From the NCBI RefSeq assembly GCF_013372225.1, contig NZ_CP053832.1, forward strand, positions 930,001-994,000: a stretch of DNA of 64,000 nt, given 5' to 3'. The DNA comes from Campylobacter ureolyticus (GTDB lineage: Bacteria > Campylobacterota > Campylobacteria > Campylobacterales > Campylobacteraceae). Below, piece after piece: positions 18,879-28,299 of the stretch. The first letter of the stretch is position 1; each line of letters begins with the position of its first letter. The translations under genes were made by a program, and so were the position numbers. The notes under the pieces are model-generated. The model ran no database searches. It saw only the letters and a program-made list of their open reading frames with translations, and had not been told where the DNA came from.

Positions 18879-20077
18879 TATTTATACAGCTCATAAGCTT
18901 CGTGAAGTATCCTAACGGCAAGTTCGCCATATTTTGCTTCAACAATTATTGAAATTCTTATCTCACTTGTTGAAATCATCTGTATATTTATACCATTTTT
19001 TGCTAAAGTCTCAAAAGCTAGAGCAGCAATTCCACTATGTGATTTCATACCAATTCCAACAACTGAAACTTTTACTATATTGCTATCACTTTCTACACTA
19101 AAACTATCATCTAGATTTGATAAAGCTTTTAATGTTTGATTAAGTTCATTTTCAGGAACAGTAAAACCTATGTTTGCAACACCATCTGTTCCTATATTTT
19201 GGATTATCATATCAACATTTGTCTCTTGAGTTGAAAGAATTTTAAAAATTTTTGCTGCAACGCCAGGTTTATCATCAACATTTCTAATTGTAACTCTTGC
19301 TTGGTTTCTATCAAGTGCAATTCCGCTTATTATAGCACCTTCCATCTTTTTTTCTCCTGTTATAAGTGTTCCATTGTTTTCATTAAAGCTACTTCTTGTA
19401 ACTAAATTTATATTTAATTTTTTTGCTAACTCAACTGATCTATTTTGTAAAACTTTAGCACCTAAGCTTGCAAGCTCTAGCATCTCATCATATGTTATTT
19501 TATCTAGCTTTCTAGCTCTTGACTCAATTCTTGGATCTGTAGTATAAACACCGTCTACATCTGTATAAATTTCACATAAATCAGCTTTTATAGCTCCAGC
19601 TATTGCAACAGCTGAAAGATCGCTTCCCCCGCGACCAAGAGTTGTTACATCTCCGTTTTTATCAACTCCTTGAAAACCAGCTATAACAACTATTTTATCC
19701 TCTTTTAAAGCTTCATTTATAGAAGTTGGGTCAATTAGTTCAATTTTAGCTTTTGTATGAAAACTATCTGTTTTTAAACCCGCTTGTCTTCCACTAAAAG
19801 CTACCGCTTTATAGCCTAGCTCTTTAAGTGCAATAGCTAAAAGTGAACTCGTAACTCTTTCTCCAGCACTTAAAAGCATGTCAAGCTCTCTACTACTTGG
19901 ATTTTTACTAAAATATTCAGCATAATCAATTAATTTATTTGTAACACCACTCATAGCTGAAACAACAACAACAAGGCTATTTCCCTCATCTTTTCTCTTA
20001 GCTATTCTCTTAGCTACTAAATCTATTCTTTCAAGTGTTCCAACGCTTGTACCACCATATTTTTGGACTATTAGCAT
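18878..20077 (-). CDS. lysC: Aspartate kinase
   Basis: LysC phosphorylates aspartate, the first step toward lysine, diaminopimelate, threonine and methionine. It starts MLIVQKYGGTSVG with the ATP-site lysine and carries GRGGSDLSAVA and the C-terminal pair of ACT domains (from about 260; VDMIIQNIGTDG and INIQMISTSEIRIS) for feedback control. 399 residues is standard for the monofunctional class. It shares one base with rppH and one with hobA. Confidence 0.96.
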   Translation of the reverse strand: MLIVQKYGGTSVGTLERIDLVAKRIAKRKDEGNSLVVVVSAMSGVTNKLIDYAEYFSKNPSSRELDMLLSAGERVTSSLLAIALKELGYKAVAFSGRQAGLKTDSFHTKAKIELIDPTSINEALKEDKIVVIAGFQGVDKNGDVTTLGRGGSDLSAVAIAGAIKADLCEIYTDVDGVYTTDPRIESRARKLDKITYDEMLELASLGAKVLQNRSVELAKKLNINLVTRSSFNENNGTLITGEKKMEGAIISGIALDRNQARVTIRNVDDKPGVAAKIFKILSTQETNVDMIIQNIGTDGVANIGFTVPENELNQTLKALSNLDDSFSVESDSNIVKVSVVGIGMKSHSGIAALAFETLAKNGINIQMISTSEIRISIIVEAKYGELAVRILHEAYELYK

Positions 20078-20541
20078 TATATATAACCTTTATCTTTAAA
20101 ATAGTTTAAAACCTCTAAATAAGACTCTCTTTTAAAAGATCTTACATTCTTATCGATTTCATCAAAACTCACAAAATTATAATCGTTAAATTCTGGAATT
20201 TCGGTGTTTAGTTTGATTTTAGCATTTTTTTTAAGTCTTACTAAGAAATATTTTTGAATTTGACCGCTATATGGTTTCATTTTTTCCAAAACATCTTCTG
20301 GAAAATCATAACTAAGCCATTTTGGATATTCTGCAATAATTTCCACTTTATCAGTTCCTATTTCTTCTTTTAACTCTCTAAAAAGTGCCATTTTAGGAGT
20401 TTCACCTTTGTCAATTCCACCTTGTGGAAACTGCCAAGCATCTTTTATATCAACTCTTTTTGCTAGAAAAAATTTCATTTCAAAAGGATATAAAGATGAC
20501 ATTATAATAGCTGCGACATTAGGTCTATAGTTTTTTTCCAT
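20077..20541 (-). CDS. rppH: RNA pyrophosphohydrolase (Nudix)
   Basis: RppH removes pyrophosphate from mRNA 5' ends to start decay; the family also cleaves diadenosine polyphosphates. The Nudix box is complete, GGIDKGET to RELKEEIG (about 41-62), preceded by the RppH-typical WQFPQGG. 154 residues is normal. It is the first gene of the ten-gene minus-strand operon ending at cmoA and is divergent from hemW. The 121-base gap upstream must hold the operon promoter. Confidence 0.9.
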   Translation of the reverse strand: MEKNYRPNVAAIIMSSLYPFEMKFFLAKRVDIKDAWQFPQGGIDKGETPKMALFRELKEEIGTDKVEIIAEYPKWLSYDFPEDVLEKMKPYSGQIQKYFLVRLKKNAKIKLNTEIPEFNDYNFVSFDEIDKNVRSFKRESYLEVLNYFKDKGYI

Positions 20542-20662
20542 TTACAATCCTAAAATTTTTTATAGATTTTAGCTAGTGTTTGTTTAGATTTATGTTAAAT
20601 TTACTAAATTTACTAAATTTTTATATAATTTTTTTTAAAAAAAATTTAAAAAAGAGTAAATT

Positions 20663-21712
20663 TTGCACATTTATATACATATTCCATTTTGTGCTAAAAA
20701 GTGTCCTTATTGTGCTTTTGGTTCAAGTGATAAAGAATTTGATCTAGTAGATGAATATTTTAATGCTTTAAGTTTTGAGATAAAAAATACACCTTTAAGT
20801 AAAATTTCAACAATTTTTGTAGGTGGTGGAACACCAAGTGTTATAAAATCAAGCTATTATGCCAAAATTTTTAAGTTATTTGAGAAGTTCTTGGATGATG
20901 ATAGTGAAATAACATTTGAAGCAAATCCAAACTCGGCCAATTTTAAATGGCTTAAAGACTTAAAAGACATTGGGGTAAATAGAATAAGCTTTGGAACGCA
21001 AAGCTTTAATGAAAAGAAGTTAATTTTTTTAGGAAGAAATCATACAAAATTTGATACTATAAAAGCTGTTGAAAACGCTAAACTAGCTGGATTTAAGAAT
21101 ATAAATGTAGATTTAATTTATGCAACTAAATTTGACTCTAAAAAACTACTTGAAGATGAAATTTTAAATTTAAAACAACTAGAACTTTCTCATATTAGCG
21201 CATATTCTCTTATTTTAGAAAAAAATACTAAATTTGAAGATAAAAAAAGCTATCAAAAAGATAGTGTAAACTTAGCAAAATTTTTATTTAAAAAACTTGA
21301 AGAGATTGGTTTTAATCAGTATGAAATTTCAAATTTTGGTATAGTTTGTAAACATAATCTTGTTTATTGGCAAGGAAAAAATTATATAGGTTTTGGTGCC
21401 TATAGTGTTGGGTTTAAAGACAATAAGAGATTTTATGCTTTAAAAGATACAAAATCATATATAAAAAATCCAAATTTTAGGGATATTGAGAGCTTAAACA
21501 ATAATGATTTAAAACTTGAAAGACTGTTTTTAGGATTTAGATCAATTGTTGGGGTAAATGAAAATTTACTAAACAAAACTGAACTTAAAAAAGCTCAAAT
21601 TTTAGTTGATGAAAATAAACTTTTCTTAAAAAATGGAATTTTTTACAATAAAAATTATTTATTAGCTGATGAAATAGCCCTTTTCATAAATGATAGTTTT
21701 ACACTAAATTAA
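20663..21712 (+). CDS. hemW: Radical-SAM heme chaperone HemW
   Basis: A radical-SAM protein related to oxygen-independent coproporphyrinogen oxidase but probably a heme chaperone. The cluster motif is HIPFCAKKCPYCAF (C10, C14, C17), and HNLVYWQGKNYIGFG is the HemW C-terminal signature. It lacks the N-terminal extension and extra cysteine of true HemN, which favours HemW. 349 residues. TTG start at 20663 after AAAGAG. Divergent from the rppH operon and 46 bases before tatB. Confidence 0.88.
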   Translation: MHIYIHIPFCAKKCPYCAFGSSDKEFDLVDEYFNALSFEIKNTPLSKISTIFVGGGTPSVIKSSYYAKIFKLFEKFLDDDSEITFEANPNSANFKWLKDLKDIGVNRISFGTQSFNEKKLIFLGRNHTKFDTIKAVENAKLAGFKNINVDLIYATKFDSKKLLEDEILNLKQLELSHISAYSLILEKNTKFEDKKSYQKDSVNLAKFLFKKLEEIGFNQYEISNFGIVCKHNLVYWQGKNYIGFGAYSVGFKDNKRFYALKDTKSYIKNPNFRDIESLNNNDLKLERLFLGFRSIVGVNENLLNKTELKKAQILVDENKLFLKNGIFYNKNYLLADEIALFINDSFTLN

Positions 21713-21758
21713 AGAAAAACTGATAAAATAACAAATTATTTTTTAAAAGGACTAAATT

Positions 21759-22226
21759 ATGTTTGGAATGAGTTTTCCTGAAATTTTAGTCATTGCCATA
21801 ATCGCTGTTTTAGCACTTGGTCCGCAAAAACTGCCAAAAGCAATGGTTGAAATCGCCAAATATCTAAAAATTATAAGAAAAACAATAAATGATGCAAAAC
21901 AAAGTTTTGACCAAGAAGTAAGAATTGCAGAACTTAAAGAAGATGCAAAAAAATATAAAGAAAGTATCGCAAAAACAAAAGATGATATCAAAAAAAAGCT
22001 TACTTTTGAAGAGCTTGAAGAGCTTAAAAGTGGTATAAATGAAGTAAAAACAGGGGTTACAACAAGCTTATCTGATATTAAAAATGAAATAGACGAAGTT
22101 AAAAAAATGCCAGAAAATATATTTGAAAATAAAACTGAAAACTCAAATGATAATAACAGTGAAAATTTGACAAAAAACAATATAGAAGAAAAAAATAGCG
22201 ATTTAAAAAAGGATGAAAATGTTTGA
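21759..22226 (+). CDS. tatB: Sec-independent translocase protein TatB
   Basis: TatB forms the receptor for folded twin-arginine substrates with TatC. One N-terminal membrane helix (FPEILVIAIIAVLALGP) with the hinge GPQKLP is followed by an amphipathic helix and a long charged, coiled tail. 155 residues. AAAAGGA precedes ATG 21759. It overlaps tatC by 8 bases. A TatA is not in this window. Hydrogenase small subunits are Tat substrates, a functional link to the hyp cluster. Confidence 0.93.
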   Translation: MFGMSFPEILVIAIIAVLALGPQKLPKAMVEIAKYLKIIRKTINDAKQSFDQEVRIAELKEDAKKYKESIAKTKDDIKKKLTFEELEELKSGINEVKTGVTTSLSDIKNEIDEVKKMPENIFENKTENSNDNNSENLTKNNIEEKNSDLKKDENV

Positions 22227-22956
22227 AGATTTAATCCCGCATTTAGTTGAACTTAGAAAAAGACTATTTATAGCAGCTATGAGCGTTGTAGTGGGCTTTG
22301 TAGTATGCTTTTTATTTTGGGAAAATATACTTGATTTTTTACTTGCTCCACTTGAGGGAGTTTTACCTCCTAGTAGCAATGTTATCTTTACTCATCCAGC
22401 AGAAGCTTTTTTTACAGCTATGAAAGTATCATTTTTTGCAGGGTTTTTACTCTCTTTGCCAGTTATTTTTTGGCAACTTTGGCTTTTTATAGCTCCAGGT
22501 CTTTATGATAATGAAAAAAAATATATACTTCCATTTGTTGCAAGTGCTACTATTATGTTTTTAATCGGTTCATCATTTTGTTATTTTATAGTACTTCCTA
22601 CAGCATTTGATTTCTTAATAAACTTCGGTGGAGATACTTTTACTGCACTTCCAAGAGTTGGTGAGTATATAGGATTTTTTATAAAACTTATTTTAGCTTT
22701 TGGAATTAGTTTTGAACTTCCAATTATTACATTTTTTCTAGCTTTAATAGGGCTTATTACAGATAAAGATTTAGCAGGATTTTTTAGATATGCAATAGTT
22801 ATAATATTTATTTTTGCTGCAGTTATGACACCACCTGATATATTTAGTCAATTTATGCTTGCAGTGCCTTTAATTTTACTTTATGGCGTTTCTATTTTTA
22901 TAGCAAAAACAGTAAATCCACAAAAACCACTTTTTGAAGATGAAGAAAATGAATAA
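22219..22956 (+). CDS. tatC: Sec-independent translocase protein TatC
   Basis: The six-helix inner-membrane core of the twin-arginine pathway. It begins MFEDLIPHLVELRKRLF, the conserved signal-peptide-binding N-terminus, and has six hydrophobic segments with FELPI in the middle. I chose ATG 22219 because AAGGA is at proper spacing; the ATG at 22213 abuts that site. 245 residues, normal. It overlaps tatB and ends inside the start region of queA. Confidence 0.95.
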   Translation: MFEDLIPHLVELRKRLFIAAMSVVVGFVVCFLFWENILDFLLAPLEGVLPPSSNVIFTHPAEAFFTAMKVSFFAGFLLSLPVIFWQLWLFIAPGLYDNEKKYILPFVASATIMFLIGSSFCYFIVLPTAFDFLINFGGDTFTALPRVGEYIGFFIKLILAFGISFELPIITFFLALIGLITDKDLAGFFRYAIVIIFIFAAVMTPPDIFSQFMLAVPLILLYGVSIFIAKTVNPQKPLFEDEENE

Positions 22957-23968
22957 GCTTGATAATTTAAACTCATATGATTACTATTTACCAAATGAGC
23001 TGATAGCAACGGCTCCAATAATGCCAAAAGAAGAAGCAAAGCTTTTAGTATATGATAGAAAAAATAACTCTATATCGCATCATAAATTTGGTGATTTACC
23101 TGAAATTTTACCACAATGTGACATTATTTTTAATGATACAAAAGTTATAAAAGCAAGAATTTACGGTACAAAACAAAGTGGTGGAAAAATAGAGCTTTTA
23201 ATTAATCGTCCTTTAAGTGATGGAAAATTTAATGTTTATATAAAAGGCAAGGTTAAACCTTTTGATAAGCTTTATTTTAATGAAAATTTAATTGCAAAAG
23301 TGCTTGAAATATTTGATGATGGAAGTAGAATAGTTGAGTTTTATAGTGGTGACAAGATTTTGAATTTGAGTGAAGTTTTTGAAATTTTAAATAAAATTGG
23401 TCATATCCCACTTCCGCCATATATAAAAAGAGATGATACCAAAGATGACGAAATTTGGTATCAAAGTGTTTTTGCAAAACACTCAGGAGCTGTTGCAGCC
23501 CCTACTGCATCGCTTCATTTTAGTGATGAAATGTTAGAAATTTTAAGAAAACAGCACGAAATTTACTATCTGACTTTACATGTTGGAGCTGGAACTTTTA
23601 AAGGTGTCGAATTTGAGGATATAAATAAACATATTATGCATTCAGAATATTTTAATATTCCAAATGATACAGCTGAAATTTTAAAAAGCAATCGCCCTAT
23701 TTTAGGTGTCGGAACAACAGTAACAAGAGTTGTTGAAGATTACGCTAGAAATAATGTTTTAAATGGAGAATGTAAATTATTTTTAAATTATAAAAATCGC
23801 CCAATTAGACAAAACTATCTTTTGACAAATTTTCATTTACCAAAATCCACTTTAATTATGCTTGTAACTGCATTTATAGGATATGAAAAGACTATGGAAA
23901 TTTATAAAGTTGCAGTAGATGAGAAATATAGATTTTACTCGTATGGTGATGCGATGTTGGTGATTTAA
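22949..23968 (+). CDS. queA: tRNA queuosine synthesis enzyme QueA
   Basis: QueA transfers and isomerises ribose from SAM to preQ1-modified tRNA, giving epoxyqueuosine. Signatures are SYDYYLPNELIA, FNDTKVIKARI, HVGAGTFKGV, GTTVTRVVED and TNFHLPKSTLIMLV. I set the start at ATG 22949 (MNKLDNLNSYDYY), which fits homologues; TTG 22934 and ATG 22940 are in frame but lie deeper in tatC. 339 residues is normal. Confidence 0.95.
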   Translation: MNKLDNLNSYDYYLPNELIATAPIMPKEEAKLLVYDRKNNSISHHKFGDLPEILPQCDIIFNDTKVIKARIYGTKQSGGKIELLINRPLSDGKFNVYIKGKVKPFDKLYFNENLIAKVLEIFDDGSRIVEFYSGDKILNLSEVFEILNKIGHIPLPPYIKRDDTKDDEIWYQSVFAKHSGAVAAPTASLHFSDEMLEILRKQHEIYYLTLHVGAGTFKGVEFEDINKHIMHSEYFNIPNDTAEILKSNRPILGVGTTVTRVVEDYARNNVLNGECKLFLNYKNRPIRQNYLLTNFHLPKSTLIMLVTAFIGYEKTMEIYKVAVDEKYRFYSYGDAMLVI

Positions 23969-24678
23969 AATTTTATTAACAGTAAAAAAAGATAAAAAAT
24001 CGACATTTATGTTTAACAAAGAAGACTTTTAAAAGCTAATTTTATACAAATATGAATTATTTACTAATAAAAATTGATAGATTTATTATAAAATATTAGC
24101 TTTTTAAAAATTTATTGAAATTTTTAATGCTTTTGTTAACTAATTATTACTTTTTTGTTTTTAAAAAATATTAACTTTCATAAGCTTATCTTATATTGTT
24201 TTAAAATCACTACAAAAATAGTTTAAATATAAAATAAACTTTAAGAAAATACTATATTAAATGTTGACTTTTAATATAGTTTTTGATACACTAACTCATC
24301 AAATAGGATATAAAATTTGTTTAGTAAATAAATATAAATCGTTACTTTGTTTTTGCAGTTAAGTGTAAAAAACTGTTAAAAGATAAGATTGCGACAACAT
24401 TTATAAAGTGGCTAAAAAAATTTACTACGCAAAATTATTAAAATAGAATTTATTTATTGCATCAAGCAAAAAAGATATTACTAGAGTTTAAAAATTTTTA
24501 AAATGGTTATATGATAAAGCGTTATAATCAAATGGTTGTTTGTATATAAATAGTATAGGATATCTAATAAAATTACTAAAAAATATATACAAAATCAATA
24601 GCAACCTATCTCATAATTTAAGTAGTGAGGTTTCTTGTTAGTGATTTGTGAAAAAATCTATATAAAAAGGAGAAGAAA
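23969..24678. other. 710-base gene-free AT-rich gap with inverted repeats
   Basis: No coding frame is supported. It holds a long-range inverted repeat of AAAAGCTAAT near 24031 with its complement ending near 24104, a tight hairpin (arms 24251-24261 and 24270-24280) and, near the end, TATAAT at 24524-24529 as a candidate -10 box for the dipeptidase. The dipeptidase has a strong AAGGAGAAG ribosome site at 24669-24675. I saw no tRNA or mobile-element ends. Confidence 0.5.
24251..24286 (+). terminator. AT-rich hairpin with T-tract
   Basis: The perfect 11-bp arms ACTATATTAAA and TTTAATATAGT enclose an 8-base loop and are followed by TTTTT. It could terminate an unseen transcript from the gap, or act as a palindromic protein site. 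It is 280 bases past queA, far for its terminator. Confidence 0.4.
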
Positions 24679-26172
24679 ATGATAAAAAAATCTTTTCTAA
24701 CAAGTTCTATTTTAGTTGCTCTACTTAGCACATCAGCTTTGGCTTGCACTACAATATTAGTAGGCGAAAAAGCCTCAAAAGATGGTTCAACTTTAGTTGC
24801 TAGAAGTGCAGATAGCAAAGCTATAAAAGCTCAAGTATTTCTAATACATCCAGAGACAAAAAATCAAACAGGATTTCATAGCTCAAAAGCACATGATGGA
24901 GCAAATGATTTTAAATATCCACTACCAGAAAATGGAATGAGATATACTACAATAGCTAACTCTCACACTAAATTACATGGTGCTGTTGGATATAATGATG
25001 CTGGTGTTGGATTGAGTGGAACAGAGACTATTTATGCAAAAGATGAGTTATTAAAAATAGACCCATATAATGAAGAAACAGGTATCACAGAAGATGATAT
25101 TCCTGATGTAATCCTTCCTAGAATGAAAAGTGCAAAAGAAGGTGTTTTGCTTTTAGGAGAAATTGTTGAAACAATAGGAGCTGGAGAAGGCTTTGGCGTT
25201 GTATTTATTGATGAAAATGAAACTTGGTATTTTGAAACAGGTACAGGACATCATTGGATAGCAAATAAACTTCCAAAAGATAAATATTTTGCCACAGCAA
25301 ATCAAGGTAGATTACAAGCTTATGAAGAGAACAATCCTAATTATCTAGCCTCAAAAGGATTAATTGATTTTGCTATAAAACATGGCACTTATGATCCTAA
25401 AAAAGATGGAAAATTCAACTTTACAAAAGCCTATACAAGAGATGATGAAAGAGATACAACATACAACTATCCTCGTGTTTGGTGGGTACAAAAAATGTTT
25501 AATCCTAGTATGAAGCAAAAAGTTGAAGACGGATCAAATTATAAAGTATTTTTAGAGCCAGAGAAAAAGCTTAGCGTTGAAGATTTAAAAGCTGCTATGA
25601 GATCTCACTATGATGGAACTAAATACGATCCTTATGTAAATCAAAACACTCAAGATGATATATATAGAACAGTAAGTGTATTTAGAACATACGAATCTCA
25701 TATTATGCAAGTAAGACCTTGGTTGCCAACAGAGATTGGTAGAGTAACTTATGTTGCATTGGGTATGGCTGATTTGAGCGTTTATTTACCTTATTATTAT
25801 GGGCTAGATGGCTTTATTGATGGATATGATAAAGGTTCATATGAAAGTGATGATGAAAGTATATATTGGGTATATAGAAAACTTCAAACACTAGTTATGA
25901 CTGATTATAACAAGTACTCTCCTGTTGTAAAAGAAGCTTACAAAAAATTTGAAGCTGATTTAAATAAAAAACAAGCTAAATTTGAAAAAGAGTATGTAGA
26001 GCTTTATAAAAAAGATAAAGCAAAAGCAAACGAATTGTTAAACGAATTTAGCAAAAACACAATGACAGAAGCAAAAGAGCTTACACAAAAACTTACAAAT
26101 GAAATTTTCACAATGCTAACAAAAGATACAGATGCTAAGTGGAAACAACTAAATAAAAATAAAAAAGATTAA
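24679..26172 (+). CDS. Secreted C69-family dipeptidase
   Basis: A 497-residue Ntn-hydrolase of peptidase family C69 (PepD type). The signal peptide (KSFLTSSILVALLSTSALA) is cleaved before C23, which begins CTTILVG, so processing exposes the catalytic N-terminal cysteine. Later motifs include RSADS, GVGLSGTETI, EGFGVVFIDENETWYFETG and a lysine-rich helical C-terminus (after about 420). It acts in the periplasm or outside, cutting dipeptides for amino-acid uptake. It stands alone between two long gaps with its own terminator, which fits an acquired gene. The exact substrate is unknown. Confidence 0.9.
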   Translation: MIKKSFLTSSILVALLSTSALACTTILVGEKASKDGSTLVARSADSKAIKAQVFLIHPETKNQTGFHSSKAHDGANDFKYPLPENGMRYTTIANSHTKLHGAVGYNDAGVGLSGTETIYAKDELLKIDPYNEETGITEDDIPDVILPRMKSAKEGVLLLGEIVETIGAGEGFGVVFIDENETWYFETGTGHHWIANKLPKDKYFATANQGRLQAYEENNPNYLASKGLIDFAIKHGTYDPKKDGKFNFTKAYTRDDERDTTYNYPRVWWVQKMFNPSMKQKVEDGSNYKVFLEPEKKLSVEDLKAAMRSHYDGTKYDPYVNQNTQDDIYRTVSVFRTYESHIMQVRPWLPTEIGRVTYVALGMADLSVYLPYYYGLDGFIDGYDKGSYESDDESIYWVYRKLQTLVMTDYNKYSPVVKEAYKKFEADLNKKQAKFEKEYVELYKKDKAKANELLNEFSKNTMTEAKELTQKLTNEIFTMLTKDTDAKWKQLNKNKKD

Positions 26173-26178
26173 TCATTT

Positions 26179-26205
26179 TTAGGAGCTTTTATAGCTCCTA
26201 ATTTT
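26179..26205 (+). terminator. Terminator of the C69 dipeptidase gene
   Basis: A perfect 9-bp stem TTAGGAGCT / AGCTCCTAA (26179-26187, 26193-26201) with a 5-base loop and TTTT tail, seven bases after the stop. Confidence 0.92.
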
Positions 26206-26495
26206 AATTGAGTTTATATACTATCTATAAAACCTACGGATTGCTATTGTTTTATCGCGGTTAAGTATATAAATTTTAATATATTTATCTAGAACAAATA
26301 ATAATCTACTGATAGATTTCATCATAATTTATGATTTTTATGACTTTAGTTTATTTAATAAAAAGATTAAAAATTTTATATGGCTTATAGTTTTTTTCTC
26401 AAATTTAAAATATTATTAATACTTATTTTTAGTTCTTTTAAAGTATTTATTACCTATTTTTTAATAAAGTTTTTTTTGCAATATTTTTTTGTTGC
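26206..26495. other. Gene-free AT-rich gap
   Basis: About 290 bases between the dipeptidase terminator and the end of the next minus-strand gene. I see no gene, RNA or repeat in it that I can support. Confidence 0.5.
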
Positions 26496-26999
26496 TTATT
26501 TTTCCTTAAAATCATCTTCTAAAAGCCATTTTTTATTTTTAAATAACATTTTACTTGCTAAGAAAAAATATACAAAGAAAAAAGCTGACGGAAAAAAGAA
26601 TACTACACCTATTATCATAGCTCCCATAATACTTTCAAACAAAAGAGCAATGAAGAAAAAACCACTTATAAAACAAACAATAAAAAGTAAAGAAGTAAAT
26701 AAAATATGAAGAATACTAATTCTAGTTATATTGTTATCTAATGCTGTAAAGTTATTAAAGGCAAATATATCTAAGTATGAATTTTTCCCTTTACCTTTTT
26801 TAAGTCCTATTACTTTAACCTTATCGCCAATATTCAATGGATTTTCATTATATTTAAGAATAAGCTTTTTATCATTTATTTTAAATTTTACTTTATCATA
26901 ATTACTTGTTGATATGTTTTTATTATTGCCATTAATTTCAGTGATATTGTATGTTTCTAAATCTGTTATAACCCCACTATATAAGTCAAATTTAAACAT
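26496..26999 (-). CDS. Membrane protein of unknown function
   Basis: A 167-residue protein: about 95 residues of hydrophilic beta-rich sequence (with GDKVKVIGLKKGKGK, reminiscent of an OB or NfeD-like fold) followed by two long hydrophobic helices (about 97-120 and 125-150) and a basic tail. AAAGGA precedes ATG 26999. A near-perfect palindrome surrounding a TATAAT lies just upstream. I recognise no family. Confidence 0.55.
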   Translation of the reverse strand: MFKFDLYSGVITDLETYNITEINGNNKNISTSNYDKVKFKINDKKLILKYNENPLNIGDKVKVIGLKKGKGKNSYLDIFAFNNFTALDNNITRISILHILFTSLLFIVCFISGFFFIALLFESIMGAMIIGVVFFFPSAFFFVYFFLASKMLFKNKKWLLEDDFKEK

Positions 27000-27023
27000 T
27001 TTTTATCCTTTACATAATTATTT

Positions 27024-27045
27024 TGTTGTATAGAATTATACAACA
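27024..27045 (-). promoter_or_regulatory. Palindrome over a -10 box upstream of the 26496-26999 gene
   Basis: Arms TGTTGTATA (27024-27032) and TATACAACA (27037-27045) are perfect complements around four bases. On the minus strand the site contains TATAAT (27035-27040), placing a start about 28 bases before the ATG. Such a site could bind a dimeric repressor; no regulator gene is adjacent. Confidence 0.45.
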
Positions 27046-27099
27046 CTTAAACTTAAAAATCATATTAACTTAAATTTGTATTAAATTTGCAACTATCAA

Positions 27100-27486
27100 T
27101 TATCTTAAACTATCAAAATATCTTTGTAAAATCACCATTGCTGAAAGACTATCAAGCTTACCATCTTTTTTCTTATGATTTGCCACACCAAACTCCTCTG
27201 CTTCAACGCTTGAAAAGCTCTCATCAAAAAACACAATTTCACCATTAAAATCAAGCAAATTTACAAAATGATTAATTCGTCTTCTCATCTCATCTTCGCT
27301 ACTTCCACCAAGCGGGATACCAACAACGAGCTTTTTTACACTCCATTCATCAAGTATATGTTTTACATCTTTTGCTGCTTGGTTTCTGTTTTTTCTTAAA
27401 ATTGCATTTATGGGGACTATAACACCATTTTTATATCCAAGAGCAATGCCAATTCTTTTAAGTCCGACATCTATACAAGCAATCAT
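27100..27486 (-). CDS. ruvX: RuvX/YqgF RNase H-fold resolvase-like protein
   Basis: YqgF proteins process pre-16S rRNA and are annotated as Holliday junction resolvases. MIACIDVGLKRIGIALG is the first RNase H-fold motif with the catalytic aspartate; GIPLGG and FDESFSSVEAE follow. 128 residues. I start at ATG 27486 because AAAGGG lies six to seven bases upstream; the open frame extends seven residues further without support. Downstream of dprA by 24 bases. Confidence 0.9.
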   Translation of the reverse strand: MIACIDVGLKRIGIALGYKNGVIVPINAILRKNRNQAAKDVKHILDEWSVKKLVVGIPLGGSSEDEMRRRINHFVNLLDFNGEIVFFDESFSSVEAEEFGVANHKKKDGKLDSLSAMVILQRYFDSLR

Positions 27487-27510
27487 TTTTAGCCCTTTTA
27501 AATACAATTG

Positions 27511-28299
27511 TTATTTTACAAGCACTTTTGTGCCTAAAATTTCAATCTTTCCATCAAACTCATATTCGTAAATTTTATCGCCAAATTTAGCGTAAATTTC
27601 ATCAAAATTTGAGTTTGACTTTACAAAATTTATAAGCTCATCATCGCTATTTTTTGAAATCTCACCGCCAAATTTTGCAACAAATTTATCAATATCATCT
27701 ATTAAATTTGCTTTATTTTTTGCTAAAAGTTCATTTGTTCCTCTACTTTCATTTATGCGGTGTGGAAAAACAAACACGGGAATTCCCATCTCATTTGCAA
27801 GTCTTGCACTTTGAAGTGAACCACTTCTTAAATCAGCTTGAGCAACTATCAAAGCCTCGCTAAGTCCCACAACTATGCGGTTTCTTTCTAAAAATTGATA
27901 TCCTTTTGCTGGTGTATTTGGCTCATACTCGCTCAATGCAAGTGAGGAGTTATAAATTTGGTTTATTAAAGCTTCATTTGTTTTTGGATAAATTTGATTT
28001 AGACCGTTTCCAAAAACAGCTATTGTGTTTGGAAAAGCTCCTTTGTGAGCGGCCGCGTCGCATCCCAAGGCACATCCACTTACTACACAAAAATCAATAT
28101 TTTTAAGTTTTGAAGAGAGGTTTAAAATTAAATTTTTAGTGTAAATTGTCATTTTTCTAGATCCAACAATTGCAATTTTTCGTTTTTTTAAAAGCGATAA
28201 ATCTCCTTTATAAAAAAGCTTATTAGGTGGATTTTTTACTTTTTTTAGGCATTTTAGTTCATCCAATGAACCAATTAACAACTCATTAATACCTTTCAT
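27511..28299 (-). CDS. dprA: DNA-processing protein DprA
   Basis: DprA binds incoming single-stranded DNA and loads RecA in natural transformation. The Rossmann-like core is visible: IAIVGSRKMT, VVSGCALGCDAAAHKGA, AVFGNGLNQIYP and SLQSARLANEMGIPVFVFPH. 262 residues is short, with the core domain and only a short C-terminal part, as in other Campylobacter DprA. It overlaps the YibQ-like gene by 14 bases. The species is probably naturally competent, which bears on the acquired island at 42-50 kb. Confidence 0.92.
   Translation of the reverse strand: MKGINELLIGSLDELKCLKKVKNPPNKLFYKGDLSLLKKRKIAIVGSRKMTIYTKNLILNLSSKLKNIDFCVVSGCALGCDAAAHKGAFPNTIAVFGNGLNQIYPKTNEALINQIYNSSLALSEYEPNTPAKGYQFLERNRIVVGLSEALIVAQADLRSGSLQSARLANEMGIPVFVFPHRINESRGTNELLAKNKANLIDDIDKFVAKFGGEISKNSDDELINFVKSNSNFDEIYAKFGDKIYEYEFDGKIEILGTKVLVK

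Noticed and set aside
21752-22180. 142-codon minus-strand frame over tatB
   Set aside because: Antisense shadow of tatB rich in Ser/Phe; no start signal.
26380-26709. 109-codon plus-strand frame overlapping the membrane-protein gene
   Set aside because: Its second half is antisense to the 26496-26999 gene, which has a ribosome site, promoter and sensible topology.
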